Under the pieces are notes generated by a model. That model ran no database searches. It saw only the letters and a list, made by a program, of their open reading frames with translations, and had not been told where the DNA came from. Shown piece after piece: positions 8,080 through 16,341 of a stretch of 39,222 nucleotides of DNA (position 1 is its first letter; each line of letters begins with the position of its first letter). Source of the stretch: Nitrospira sp. (lineage in GTDB: Bacteria > Nitrospirota > Nitrospiria > Nitrospirales > Nitrospiraceae); the NCBI GenBank assembly GCA_016788465.1, contig JAEURV010000013.1, forward strand, positions 1 to 39,222, written 5' to 3'. Both the position numbers and the translations under genes were made by a program.

Positions 8080-8107
8080 GAAGGCACCATGTAGAAGAAG
8101 AGGGCGG

Positions 8108-8136
8108 ATTATTGCCCGGGGTAGAATCGATGTCAA
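8108..8136 (-). promoter_or_regulatory. Sigma70-type promoter of the Fis-like/HU operon
   Basis: On the minus strand TTGACA (8136-8131) and AATAAT (8113-8108) are separated by exactly 17 bases. Transcription would start near 8101, leaving a leader of about 22 bases before ATG 8079. This is the best promoter match in the window and supports the short start of the Fis-like gene. Confidence 0.75.
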
Positions 8137-8328
8137 TCGGATTTTCGGCCAGGGCCTTCTGCCGGAGGATTTCCATGGCGTTGCAATGTGCACAAAGGTT
8201 CAAATGGTCACAAGGGATTGAAGGATTTGGTGGAGGCGTTGAGTGAAGCGGCTGCAACGAAATGGGTAGAAAAGTGGAAATACTTATATGCCCAATGGGA
8301 TGGTGTGCAGGACGTGGAAGAATCGGCC

Positions 8329-8358
8329 TTGACAGGCTCATGCTCGGACGGGTAGAGT
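8329..8358 (+). promoter_or_regulatory. Putative promoter of the sulfate assimilation operon
   Basis: TTGACA (8329-8334) is followed after 18 bases by TAGAGT (8353-8358), four of six bases matching the -10 consensus. The expected start near 8365 puts the palindrome 8369-8384 in the initially transcribed region, which suits repression. Confidence 0.6.
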
Positions 8359-8368
8359 GTGAGGATCT

Positions 8369-8384
8369 AATTCCTACAGGAATT
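8369..8384. promoter_or_regulatory. Palindromic operator candidate for the Rrf2 regulator
   Basis: AATTCCTACAGGAATT is a perfect inverted repeat with 7-base arms and a 2-base centre. It lies just downstream of the promoter and immediately before the Rrf2 start, overlapping its ribosome-binding region. Rrf2 proteins such as CymR and IscR bind AT-rich inverted repeats of this kind, so autoregulation of the whole operon is likely. Binding is inferred. Confidence 0.6.
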
Positions 8385-8391
8385 GTAAAGA

Positions 8392-8841
8392 ATGAAAATG
8401 TCCAAGCGTGTGAGCTATGGAATCCTGGCAGCCATTGATCTGGCTCTTCATGCAAAAGACGCTCCGATTCAAGCGAAAGCGGTCTCAAGGCGTCAGGGCA
8501 TTCCGCTCCGTTTCCTGGAGCAGGTGCTCCATACCATGAAGAATACCGGTTTGGTCGAAAGCCACCGGGGCGCACAGGGAGGGTATCTATTGTCGCGGAA
8601 GCCGGCAGACCTGTCACTTGCAGAGATCGTCGAATCTCTTGAAGGGCCAGTTTTTCATCGACTGGGTGTTAATCCCTCACCTCGACATCGGCAGATAGGG
8701 AAGCCAGATTCTCTTTTGGGCGATGTATGGGAACAGCTTCAGCAAGCTGAACGGAAAGTCCTCGAGAGCATTACCGTGGAACAGCTGGCGGAACGCCAGC
8801 GGCTCGTGGATGCGCAGCGCAGTCCCATGTACCACATCTGA
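8392..8841 (+). CDS. Rrf2-family transcriptional regulator without cysteines (CymR-like)
   Basis: 149 residues. The N-terminal winged helix is clear: VSYGILAAIDLALHA, then the recognition region IPLRFLEQVLHTMKNTGLV and the wing HRGAQGGYLLSR. The protein contains no cysteine at all, so it cannot hold the [2Fe-2S] cluster of IscR or NsrR; in that it resembles CymR, the cysteine-metabolism repressor of Firmicutes. It is the first gene of the sulfate assimilation operon, 41 bases before the sulfite reductase gene, with a palindrome over its leader. Probable role: repressor of sulfate assimilation in response to sulfur status. Start could also be ATG 8398. The effector is unknown. Confidence 0.88.
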   Translation: MKMSKRVSYGILAAIDLALHAKDAPIQAKAVSRRQGIPLRFLEQVLHTMKNTGLVESHRGAQGGYLLSRKPADLSLAEIVESLEGPVFHRLGVNPSPRHRQIGKPDSLLGDVWEQLQQAERKVLESITVEQLAERQRLVDAQRSPMYHI

Positions 8842-8882
8842 CCAGAAAACATTCTTCCCATGGGCGATCGAAGGAGTAAGCC

Positions 8883-11399
8883 ATGAACGACAGTGTATCT
8901 CTTGCCGTCCCTCATATTGAGACGCAGCCGATTCCGGCAGCCATCATGGAGGAAATCGAAACCTTTGAAGCTGAGGCCATGCGTACCTTGGCAGGAGAAG
9001 TTTCAACGGACCTCTTCAAGCCGTTCCGATTGCAGTACGGGATTTATGGTCAGCGTCAGCCAGGGGTTCAGATGGTGCGGGTCAAGATTCCCTTCGGCGG
9101 AATTACTGCGAACCAGCTCCGCCGGGTGGCAGAACTGGCAGATCGCTATGCTACTGGTGTTGGGCATGTCACGACCAGACAAGACATCCAGATGCACTTC
9201 GTTGAGTTGAAGGACGTGCCGACCATCATGCGAGGTCTTGCTGAAGTCGGTCTAACAACGCGAGAGGCCTGTGCGAATACGGTACGAAATGTGACGGCTT
9301 GTCACTTGGCCGGTGTGTGCCAAGGCGAGGTGTTTGATGTGACTCCGTACGCAAAGACGGTCGCCTATCATCTGCTACGGAACCCCTTGAATCAAAGTCT
9401 GCCGCGCAAGTTTAAGATTGCATTTTCCGGATGCGCACACGACTGTGCGCTCACGCCGATCCATGACATCGGTTTGTTGGCGGTAAAGCGAGCCGACGGC
9501 GTTATCGGGTTTCGAATGGTGGCAGGTGGAGGGTTGGGGTCTACGCCTCGGGTCGCGCAGCTGCTGCGAGAATTTACGCCGATGGAGGACCTGATTCCGA
9601 GCATCGAAGCCGTTATCAAGGTGTTCGATACGCTCGGTAATAGGAAAAATCGGAACAAGGCCCGCATGAAGTTTGTGATCGACAAGTTAGGCTTTGATGA
9701 ATTCAAACGCCGATGGGAAGCCGCCTACGTCTCAATGGGGCACGCGCTTCCGAAAAATGGTTCTATCGCGTTGCTGCCCTATCAGGATGCACCTCCGGCA
9801 CTCATCATGCCGACCCGCAATAGGACGGCCAATGGAAATGGAAGTCCAAACGGAAATGGAAACGGAAAGCATCCGATCGGCCAGGAGACGGTATTCGACA
9901 TGTGGAAACGGACCAACGTTGTCCGACAAAAGCAAGACGGGTTTGTGACGGCCGCGATCAAGCTCTTTATGGGCGATATCACCTCTCAACAGCTCTTGTT
10001 TGTCGCAGATTTGGCTGACCGGTACTCGAACGGGAATCTTCGCACCACGATCAACCAGAACTTGGTGATCCGTTGGATCCCTGCCGATCAGATCCCGCAT
10101 CTTTACGAGGATCTCGCGTCTCAGGGGCTGGCTGATCCCGGCGCCGAACTCGTCGAAGACATTATCGCCTGTCCCGGAACCGATACCTGTGGACTGGGCA
10201 TCACCTCATCAAAGGGGTTGGCACGGGCGCTCGCCGAGGTATTTCCTGCCGGGCGAGTCCCGGAGGAGTTGGCGGGAGTCGATATCAAGATCAGCGGCTG
10301 CCACAACTCCTGCGCCCAGCATCATATCTCCACGATCGGACTGCACGGAGTCGGGAAGCGTATCGGTGAGCATGTGGCACCGCACTATGAATTGCACCTC
10401 GGTGGGTCGGTGAACGGCACCGCCAAGATTGGGCAGATGATCGTGAAGCTGCCGGCGAAAGCAGTGCCGGCGGCGCTCTCCCATTTGATCGATGTGTATC
10501 GGCGTGATCGTCAAGCGAATGAAAATTTGCCGAAGTTCATCGCCCGCATGGGCAAGAGCAAGCTGAAGGATGAGTTGATTGCATACACCATCGTTCCGTC
10601 ATTTGAGGAGGATTCCACCTTCTACTATGACTGGGAAGGGGAGGATGAATTTATCCTTGAGGACCTCGGTCCCGGTGAATGTGCCGGCGGCGCGCTGGAG
10701 ATGATAGAAAACGGCATCCTAGAAGCCGATCAAGAGCTCTATCAAGCAAAGTTGCTGGTGGAAAAGCATCAGTATTCCGTGTCGGTCAATAAATCCTATC
10801 GCGCGGTGTTGGCGGCGGCTAAGGCGATGTTGGTGACCGAAGGGCTGGAGCCGTCGACAGATTCAGAAACTTTCATTGAATTTGACAGTCGGATCGCACA
10901 GAAGGGGGTCATTCCAGCGCAGTATCGCGATCTCAATAAAAAGGTCGGCGATCTCGGCCCGAAGGACACCACAGCCGATTCAGCTCGTGAGAAGATGGCA
11001 TTTGCAAAGGGTTTCGTTGAGGCCTGCCGGGCCGCAACGGAACAGATGGGGAAAGATTTAAAGCTTGCCCCAGTCCAAGAGACACCGGTTCCTGAAAAGA
11101 CAGTTGCCGTGCCGACACCTCAGATCAGCACCGAGGTGAAACCAGCTGAGCCGGCCCCGACCGGCGCGCCTGTGTATGATCTGCGTGGAGTGGCCTGCCC
11201 GATGAACTATGTCAAGACCAAGTTGAAGCTGGAAATGATGGATGCGGGCGAGAAACTGGAAGTCTGGTTGGATGCAGGGGAACCGATCAAAAATGTGCCG
11301 ATGAGCCTCAAAAATGATGGGCATAAGGTACTGATCCAAGAGGCTCTGGAACCGGAGGCCTCCCATTATCGGATTCTGGTTGAGAAGGTTGAAGGGTAG
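8883..11399 (+). CDS. Siroheme sulfite/nitrite reductase fused to HEPN-like and TusA domains
   Basis: 838 residues. Residues 30 to about 565 form a two-halved ferredoxin-type sulfite/nitrite reductase, joined by an Asn/Gly-rich linker (316-329). The second half has the [4Fe-4S]-siroheme ligands C430-x5-C436 and C473-x3-C477. The first half has an equivalent set, C140-x5-C146 and C184-x3-C188, where plant and E. coli type enzymes have lost theirs. Residues 565 to about 725 resemble the HEPN-like domain found on some sulfite reductases. Residues 764-838 are a TusA/SirA domain with YDLRGVACPMN; C772 is the expected persulfide carrier. It sits between the Rrf2 gene and cysH, so six-electron reduction of sulfite to sulfide is the likely job; nitrite cannot be excluded. 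Confidence 0.9.
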   Translation: MNDSVSLAVPHIETQPIPAAIMEEIETFEAEAMRTLAGEVSTDLFKPFRLQYGIYGQRQPGVQMVRVKIPFGGITANQLRRVAELADRYATGVGHVTTRQDIQMHFVELKDVPTIMRGLAEVGLTTREACANTVRNVTACHLAGVCQGEVFDVTPYAKTVAYHLLRNPLNQSLPRKFKIAFSGCAHDCALTPIHDIGLLAVKRADGVIGFRMVAGGGLGSTPRVAQLLREFTPMEDLIPSIEAVIKVFDTLGNRKNRNKARMKFVIDKLGFDEFKRRWEAAYVSMGHALPKNGSIALLPYQDAPPALIMPTRNRTANGNGSPNGNGNGKHPIGQETVFDMWKRTNVVRQKQDGFVTAAIKLFMGDITSQQLLFVADLADRYSNGNLRTTINQNLVIRWIPADQIPHLYEDLASQGLADPGAELVEDIIACPGTDTCGLGITSSKGLARALAEVFPAGRVPEELAGVDIKISGCHNSCAQHHISTIGLHGVGKRIGEHVAPHYELHLGGSVNGTAKIGQMIVKLPAKAVPAALSHLIDVYRRDRQANENLPKFIARMGKSKLKDELIAYTIVPSFEEDSTFYYDWEGEDEFILEDLGPGECAGGALEMIENGILEADQELYQAKLLVEKHQYSVSVNKSYRAVLAAAKAMLVTEGLEPSTDSETFIEFDSRIAQKGVIPAQYRDLNKKVGDLGPKDTTADSAREKMAFAKGFVEACRAATEQMGKDLKLAPVQETPVPEKTVAVPTPQISTEVKPAEPAPTGAPVYDLRGVACPMNYVKTKLKLEMMDAGEKLEVWLDAGEPIKNVPMSLKNDGHKVLIQEALEPEASHYRILVEKVEG

Positions 11400-11400
11400 G

Positions 11401-12096
11401 ATGGTGGGGTCTGATTTTAAGGCGCTGAGCGATTCGTTCGAGGTGAAGTCACCGCAAGATATGTTGGCCTACGCCATTGAAAAGTACCATCCAAAGATCG
11501 TCCTGGCCTGCAGTTTTGGAGCCGAAGATGTAGTCCTCGTCGATATGGTGCATCGCATCAATCCCACGGTGCCGTTGTTCTATCTCGATACCGACTTCTT
11601 GTTTCCGGAAACGTATGCGACTCGAGATCGAGTAATTGAGCGGTACGATTTGAAACCGGCACAGGTGATCCAGATGAAGTCCTTGCTGACTCCTCACCAA
11701 CAAGCAGAGTCCTATGGCGAGGCCCTCTGGACGAGCAAGCCGGATCAGTGCTGCCAACTTCGGAAAGTTGAGCCACTTACTCGCGTGCTCACAGGCTACA
11801 GCGCCTGGATCACCGGTATCAGGCGTGACCAAGCTCCATCGCGTGCAAATGCGGGGTTGATTGAGTGGGATCAGAAATTCGAGTTAGTGAAAATCAATCC
11901 ATTGGCCAGGTGGACGTCGACTGATGTGTGGACTTACATCAAGATCTACGAAGTCCCCTATAACCAACTGCATGACCAGAATTATCCTAGTATCGGCTGC
12001 ACCTACTGCACCGCCCCGGTGGCACCTGGCGATGATCCGAGGGCCGGACGGTGGAAAAATTTTGCCAAGACGGAGTGCGGGCTTCACAAGTCGTAA
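11401..12096 (+). CDS. cysH: Adenylylsulfate (APS) reductase, [4Fe-4S] CysH type
   Basis: Reduces APS to sulfite and AMP with thioredoxin-type electrons. 231 residues from ATG 11401, one base after the reductase stop; an in-frame TTG at 11380 would overlap that gene and is less likely. Motifs: ACSFGAEDVVL (PP-loop-like nucleotide site), YLDTDFLFPETY, the cluster ligands CC in PDQCCQLRK and C-x2-C in GCTYCTAP, and the catalytic Cys in KTECGLH at the C terminus. The CC...CxxC set marks it as an APS reductase of the bacterial assimilatory type rather than a PAPS reductase, which lacks the cluster. This fits an operon that makes APS with CysDN. Confidence 0.95.
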   Translation: MVGSDFKALSDSFEVKSPQDMLAYAIEKYHPKIVLACSFGAEDVVLVDMVHRINPTVPLFYLDTDFLFPETYATRDRVIERYDLKPAQVIQMKSLLTPHQQAESYGEALWTSKPDQCCQLRKVEPLTRVLTGYSAWITGIRRDQAPSRANAGLIEWDQKFELVKINPLARWTSTDVWTYIKIYEVPYNQLHDQNYPSIGCTYCTAPVAPGDDPRAGRWKNFAKTECGLHKS

Positions 12097-12097
12097 C

Positions 12098-13138
12098 ATG
12101 CCGATTCAAGAGATCCTTGCAAAAATTGCCAAGGGCCCCAGAGCCTCAAAAGACCTCACATGGGATGAGTGTAAGCAGGCGATGAAGGCCTTAGTCGAGG
12201 GTGAAGCAAGCCCAACCCAAGTCGGGGCGTTCCTCATTGCCATGCGATTCAAGATGGAGTCCGTCACGGAATTAGCGGGATTGACCGCTGCCGCTCGGCA
12301 ATATGTGCCCCCGCTTGCTGTCTCCCGGGAGGTGGCGTTGGTGGATGTCCCGACATACGCGGGGAAACAGGACACGTTTCACGCCATCGTCGCAGCATCC
12401 ATCGTGGCAGCAGCAGCTGGGGTAGCCGTCTTGATGCACGGCTATGATGGTATCCCGGGACGACCTGGTGCGGCAGGGGTGTTGAAAGCGCTCGGGATCC
12501 GGGTGGATGCTGAACCCAAGCAGGTTGCCGAAGAGGTCAACCGAAACAGCTTCGCCTATTTGGACATCGGCCTGTACCACCCACCCGTCTATCGGTTTCT
12601 GGAAATGCGCCAGACTCTCGGTGTCAGGAACGTCTTCCACCCAATCGCGAGGCTCCTGAATCCCGCTCGAGCGAAGGTGCAAGTGGTGGGTTTGTCACAT
12701 CCACCTCATTTTGAAAAGACCGCGGAAGCCTTGCGCATTCTTGGTTGTCCTCATGCTCTGGTCGTGCGGGGAGTCGAGGGCGATCCGGAATTGTCGGCCT
12801 CGATGGCGACCAGAGTACTGGAGTTGCGTGAGGAGCGGATCACACCGATTGGGGTGGCGCCGAAGGACTTCGGTTTAGCCTTTGCTCCATCACGGGAGAT
12901 GGCAGGATTTCCACCGGATCAGCGGGAGAAGGAGGCAGATCTTCTTCGGCGGATTCTTCAGAATCGAGTGCAGGGTGGTCAAAAGGATTGGGTCGTGATG
13001 AACGCAGCGATGTTGCTGTATGCGGCAGGGAAAGGGGCGTCGCTGGCCGCCTGTTTCCCGGCAGCTCGCGCCGCAATCGAGGGAGGAGCTGCGGCTCGCA
13101 AGCTGGAGGATCTCGTCAGGCAGTCGGCGGCAGTCTAG
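12098..13138 (+). CDS. TrpD-like phosphoribosyltransferase-family protein in the sulfate operon
   Basis: 346 residues from ATG 12098, one base after the cysH stop (the frame is open further upstream inside cysH, which I reject). The N-terminal helical domain (LTWDECKQAMKALVEGEASPTQVGAFL) and the later fold match the anthranilate phosphoribosyltransferase superfamily. The TrpD glycine-rich GTGGD...NIST segment is replaced by YAGKQDTFHAIVAAS, and the KHGNR...S region by LMHGYDGIPGRPGA. It is therefore not a normal TrpD; it is closer to TrpD2/YbiB-like proteins. The substrate is unknown. Its tight packing between cysH and cysD suggests a sulfur or siroheme-related role, but that is inference from position only. 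Confidence 0.8.
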   Translation: MPIQEILAKIAKGPRASKDLTWDECKQAMKALVEGEASPTQVGAFLIAMRFKMESVTELAGLTAAARQYVPPLAVSREVALVDVPTYAGKQDTFHAIVAASIVAAAAGVAVLMHGYDGIPGRPGAAGVLKALGIRVDAEPKQVAEEVNRNSFAYLDIGLYHPPVYRFLEMRQTLGVRNVFHPIARLLNPARAKVQVVGLSHPPHFEKTAEALRILGCPHALVVRGVEGDPELSASMATRVLELREERITPIGVAPKDFGLAFAPSREMAGFPPDQREKEADLLRRILQNRVQGGQKDWVVMNAAMLLYAAGKGASLAACFPAARAAIEGGAAARKLEDLVRQSAAV

Positions 13139-13165
13139 GAATAGGAGCCGGAAAGAACCTACGTT

Positions 13166-13963
13166 ATGAAACACCTTCGTCAACTGGAAGATCAAAGTGT
13201 CTATATTTTTCGAGAAGCTTATAAGCACTTCAATAATCTTGCCATGCTCTGGTCCATGGGGAAGGATTCCACGGTACTGCTGTGGCTTGCCCGCAAGGCG
13301 TTCTTCGGGCATGTGCCCTTTCCACTGCTCCATGTCGACACCAGCTACAAGATTCCATCGATGATCGAGTACCGCGACCGTCTCGCGCGAGAATGGGGAT
13401 TGGATTTGGTCGTTGGTCAAAATAAGGAAGCCTTGGCGGCGGGAATGAATCACACGATGGGCCGCGTGGTTTGTTGCACGGCGCTCAAGACCAACGGTCT
13501 GAAGCAACTGCTAGAGCATAAGGGATACACCGGCGTGATCCTCGGTGTCCGTGCCGATGAAGAAGGGACGAGGGCCAAGGAGCGGTATTTCTCGCCGCGA
13601 GACAAACATGGAGACTGGGATTTCCGGGACCAGCCACCGGAGCTGTGGGACCAGTACAAGACCACATTTCCACCTGGCACCCATATTCGCATTCATCCGC
13701 TCCTGGATTGGACTGAGATTAATATTTGGGAATACATCAAACTCGAAAGCATTCCCTTCATCGATTTGTATCTCGATAAAGGCGACGGCACTCGCTATCG
13801 GAGTTTGGGCTGCGCGCCCTGCACGACGCCGATCAAGTCAACCGCGAAGACAGTGGATGACATTATCGAAGAACTTCGCCATACGACGGTGGCGGAACGG
13901 TCAGGCCGAGCACAGGATGAAGGCCGAGGAATGGAGTTACTCAGAAAAGACGGGTACATGTAA
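13166..13963 (+). CDS. cysD: Sulfate adenylyltransferase subunit 2
   Basis: Small catalytic subunit of ATP sulfurylase, which makes APS from ATP and sulfate; it works with the GTPase CysN. 265 residues, slightly shorter than the E. coli protein (302). The PP-loop [16 protein letters not shown] near residue 30 binds [20 protein letters not shown] and the C-terminal [19 protein letters not shown] are family signatures. ATG 13166 has a GGAG element about 20 bases upstream, not ideal. It lies 27 bases after the TrpD-like gene. A REP-like palindrome begins 3 bases after its stop, before cysN. Confidence 0.96.
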   Translation: MKHLRQLEDQSVYIFREAYKHFNNLAMLWSMGKDSTVLLWLARKAFFGHVPFPLLHVDTSYKIPSMIEYRDRLAREWGLDLVVGQNKEALAAGMNHTMGRVVCCTALKTNGLKQLLEHKGYTGVILGVRADEEGTRAKERYFSPRDKHGDWDFRDQPPELWDQYKTTFPPGTHIRIHPLLDWTEINIWEYIKLESIPFIDLYLDKGDGTRYRSLGCAPCTTPIKSTAKTVDDIIEELRHTTVAERSGRAQDEGRGMELLRKDGYM

Positions 13964-13966
13964 GCA

Positions 13967-14087
13967 GCATGCTGAAATAAGCATCCAGCCTCGTTTTCGG
14001 ATCGAAACAATCCTCCACGTACCCCAGAGGGTACGCCTCCGATTGTTTCTCACCTGCGGCCTCGCTGGACTGCCAATTCGAGCATGC
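13967..14087. repeat. REP-like nested palindrome between cysD and cysN
   Basis: About 121 bases that can fold on themselves at several levels. Outer arms are GCATGCT (13967-13973) and AGCATGC (14081-14087), then TCCAGC (13984-13989) with GCTGGA (14064-14069), then GAAACAATC (14004-14012) with GATTGTTTC (14041-14049). The tip is GTACCC-CAGA-GGGTAC (14019-14034). The left arm aligns without gaps to 37502-37557. I recall similar elements in Nitrospira genomes; that is memory, not a search. It may stabilise or attenuate the cysD-cysN mRNA. Confidence 0.8.
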
Positions 14088-14104
14088 CGGGAGATGAAGA
14101 GAGC

Positions 14105-15949
14105 ATGAAAGCGACTGAAGCCAAGCCATCTGAAAATTTGAACATCGTCATCGTTGGCCATGTCGACCATGGCAAGTCCACGCTGCTGGGACGGCTCTAT
14201 GCCGACACCGGTTCGCTCCCAGACGGGAAGTTGGAAAAAGTCCAGGCCATCTGCAAGCAGCAGGGAAAGGAATTTGAATATGCCTTTCTGTTTGACGCGT
14301 TTCTTGAGGAACAGGAGCAGGGGATTACGATCGATACGGCCCGTACGTTTTTTATGTGGAAGGGCCGGCAGTATATCATCATCGACGCACCGGGGCACAA
14401 AGAGTTTCTGAAGAACATGATTTCCGGCGCCGCCCGCGCCGAAGCAGCCTTGCTCTTGATCGATGCGCTGGAAGGAGTGAAGGAACAATCGAAGAAACAT
14501 GGATATCTCCTGTCGCTGCTGGGGGTCCGCCAGTTTGCCGTGGTAGTGAACAAGATGGACCTGGTCGGCTATCGGCAGGATGTGTTCGACGGGATTGAAA
14601 AGGAATACCGAGAATTTTTAGGGCAATTCAAAGCTGTGCCGTCGCAGTTCATTCCGGTAAGCGCCAAGCTCGGCGATAACATCGCCAATCGCAGCGGACA
14701 GATGTCCTGGTACAGCGGACCCACCGTGCTGGACACACTCAGTGCCTTCCGGAAGGAAACGGCTCGTGCAGAGCAACCGCTTCGGCTGCCCGTGCAGGAT
14801 GTCTATAAGTTCGATGCCCGTCGTATCATCACCGGACGTATTGCTGCGGGCCGCCTCAAGGTTGGTGACCATCTTGTTTTTTCCCCGTCGAATAAACGGG
14901 CAAACATTCGGACGGTGGAGGCCTTCAATATCGAGCCCCAGCCGACTGAGGGCCAGGCCGGTCAATCGATCGGGGTCACACTGGATGAGCAGATCTTCGT
15001 GGAACGGGGCGAGATCGCGTCACACCAAGAAAGCCTGCCAAGCGTCTCGACTGCCTTTCGAGCCAACTTGTTCTGGCTCGGGAAGAGGCCGCTGGAAAAA
15101 GGCCGCAAGTATCTGTTGCGCGTAGCCACGAAGGAGGTGGATTGCGAAGTGGCATCGATCCACCGGATCATCGATACGATGGACCTGGCTCAGCAGCAGG
15201 GCAGCAACAGCGTCGGTAAGAACCAAGTGGCCGAACTGACTTTGCGCACGAAGGCTCCGGTTGCCTTCGACCTCTCGGCCTCGTTCGAAGCAACAGGACG
15301 TTTTGTCCTGGTCGACGAATACGATATTGCGGGCGGGGGGATCATCACCGAGCTGGTCCATGACGACCAGGAGTTTCTCCGTGAAGAAGCCAGACGGCGT
15401 GATTTTGCCTGGGTGAAGGGTGAAGTTACCGTCGAGGACCGGGCACAGCAGTACGGCCATCGAGCAGCGATCGTCCTGATTACCGGTGGCCGACATACCG
15501 GAAAATCCTTCTTGGCCAGAAAGCTCGAAGGGCGTCTCGTGGCAGATGGCCGCCATGCCTATCTCTTGGACGGAGAAAATCTGCGCCGTGGACTGGATGC
15601 GGATCTCAGCGAAGAAGAGCGGGGGCAGACCACAGAGATGGCACGACGCTACGGTGAAGTGGCACGGCTTCTCATGGATACCGGTCTCATTGTCGTCTCA
15701 ACCACGAATCCCTTCGGACTGGCCTTTCGAGAGGCATCACAAGCTATTCGCACACTCGTCCATCCCGTGCCGGTCATTGCGGTGCACATGAGCAAAACTG
15801 CAGAGGAGCCGCCACCAAATACGGATGTCGTCCTGGCGGGTCCCACGGATTTCGACGCGGCTACTGCGCGAATCCTAGATGAATTGAAACGACGTGGTGT
15901 TCTGGCCCAGGCCATCGGAGCGAAGCCGGTTTTCCAATATTCTATTTAG
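14105..15949 (+). CDS. cysN: Sulfate adenylyltransferase subunit 1 with a degenerate APS kinase-like tail
   Basis: GTPase subunit of ATP sulfurylase that drives APS synthesis by CysD. 614 residues from ATG 14105; an upstream ATG at 14084 lies within the arm of the palindrome and seems less likely. The EF-Tu-like G domain is complete: [22 protein letters not shown], followed by beta-barrel domains 2 and 3 to about residue 440. Residues 455-614 match the CysC (APS kinase) fold with a P-loop-like GGRHTGKSF and [16 protein letters not shown], but later conserved kinase segments are missing or altered and the domain is shorter than a full CysC. The operon uses APS reductase, so PAPS is not required. 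Confidence 0.93.
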   Translation: MKATEAKPSENLNIVIVGHVDHGKSTLLGRLYADTGSLPDGKLEKVQAICKQQGKEFEYAFLFDAFLEEQEQGITIDTARTFFMWKGRQYIIIDAPGHKEFLKNMISGAARAEAALLLIDALEGVKEQSKKHGYLLSLLGVRQFAVVVNKMDLVGYRQDVFDGIEKEYREFLGQFKAVPSQFIPVSAKLGDNIANRSGQMSWYSGPTVLDTLSAFRKETARAEQPLRLPVQDVYKFDARRIITGRIAAGRLKVGDHLVFSPSNKRANIRTVEAFNIEPQPTEGQAGQSIGVTLDEQIFVERGEIASHQESLPSVSTAFRANLFWLGKRPLEKGRKYLLRVATKEVDCEVASIHRIIDTMDLAQQQGSNSVGKNQVAELTLRTKAPVAFDLSASFEATGRFVLVDEYDIAGGGIITELVHDDQEFLREEARRRDFAWVKGEVTVEDRAQQYGHRAAIVLITGGRHTGKSFLARKLEGRLVADGRHAYLLDGENLRRGLDADLSEEERGQTTEMARRYGEVARLLMDTGLIVVSTTNPFGLAFREASQAIRTLVHPVPVIAVHMSKTAEEPPPNTDVVLAGPTDFDAATARILDELKRRGVLAQAIGAKPVFQYSI

Positions 15950-16341
15950 AGCAGCGGCAACCGAGGTGATCGAACAGGCCGGTCATCGATTCGTGCGGAC
16001 TCCGCCGTTGCTTCCTACATAAGCAAGGCAATAGAACAGTCGTACCCGAATGCGGATGTTCTTGTAGACCTATTACAGATTCACATAGCCACGGTGGGTA
16101 TTGCTAAGGGTTCGAAACGCCTGGAGGACCTGGCGCGAGAAGTGCCGATCGCCTGATACCGTGGTGGCGAGTTCAATGCAGGCAAAAACAAGGTGCAACC
16201 CCAGTCTGTCGTCTGTGAGTTAGAGCCAAACGGTCAGTTTCCCGTCTTTCGGCCTATGGTACAAACCGACCCCTTGACGGTTCTTTTCATCTCCAGCAAT
16301 ATTCTGCTGCGACATTCGGGTGCTCTCCTTAGGAGAAGGTG
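15950..16341. other. Intergenic region after cysN
   Basis: 392 bases without a gene I can support. In frame with cysN the sequence stays open for 68 codons after its stop, ending at 16154-16156, but without a start codon. A weak promoter-like pair, TTGACG (16274-16279) and AATATT (16298-16303) 18 bases apart, could serve the OmpA-domain gene. No terminator hairpin with a T-run is visible. Confidence 0.5.

Larger units (their letters stand above)
8080..8391. other. Divergent intergenic region between the Fis-like gene and the Rrf2 gene
   Basis: 312 bases holding a leftward promoter (8108-8136), a rightward promoter (8329-8358) and the palindrome just before the Rrf2 gene. In the middle, roughly 8140-8320, I see no gene, terminator or repeat. 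Confidence 0.6.

Noticed and set aside
8080..8193. N-terminal extension of the Fis-like gene
   Set aside because: The longer start lies upstream of the strong promoter at 8108-8136, so it would not be on the transcript.
11924..12097. N-terminal extension of the TrpD-like gene
   Set aside because: It is entirely out of frame within cysH, and the family begins at ATG 12098.
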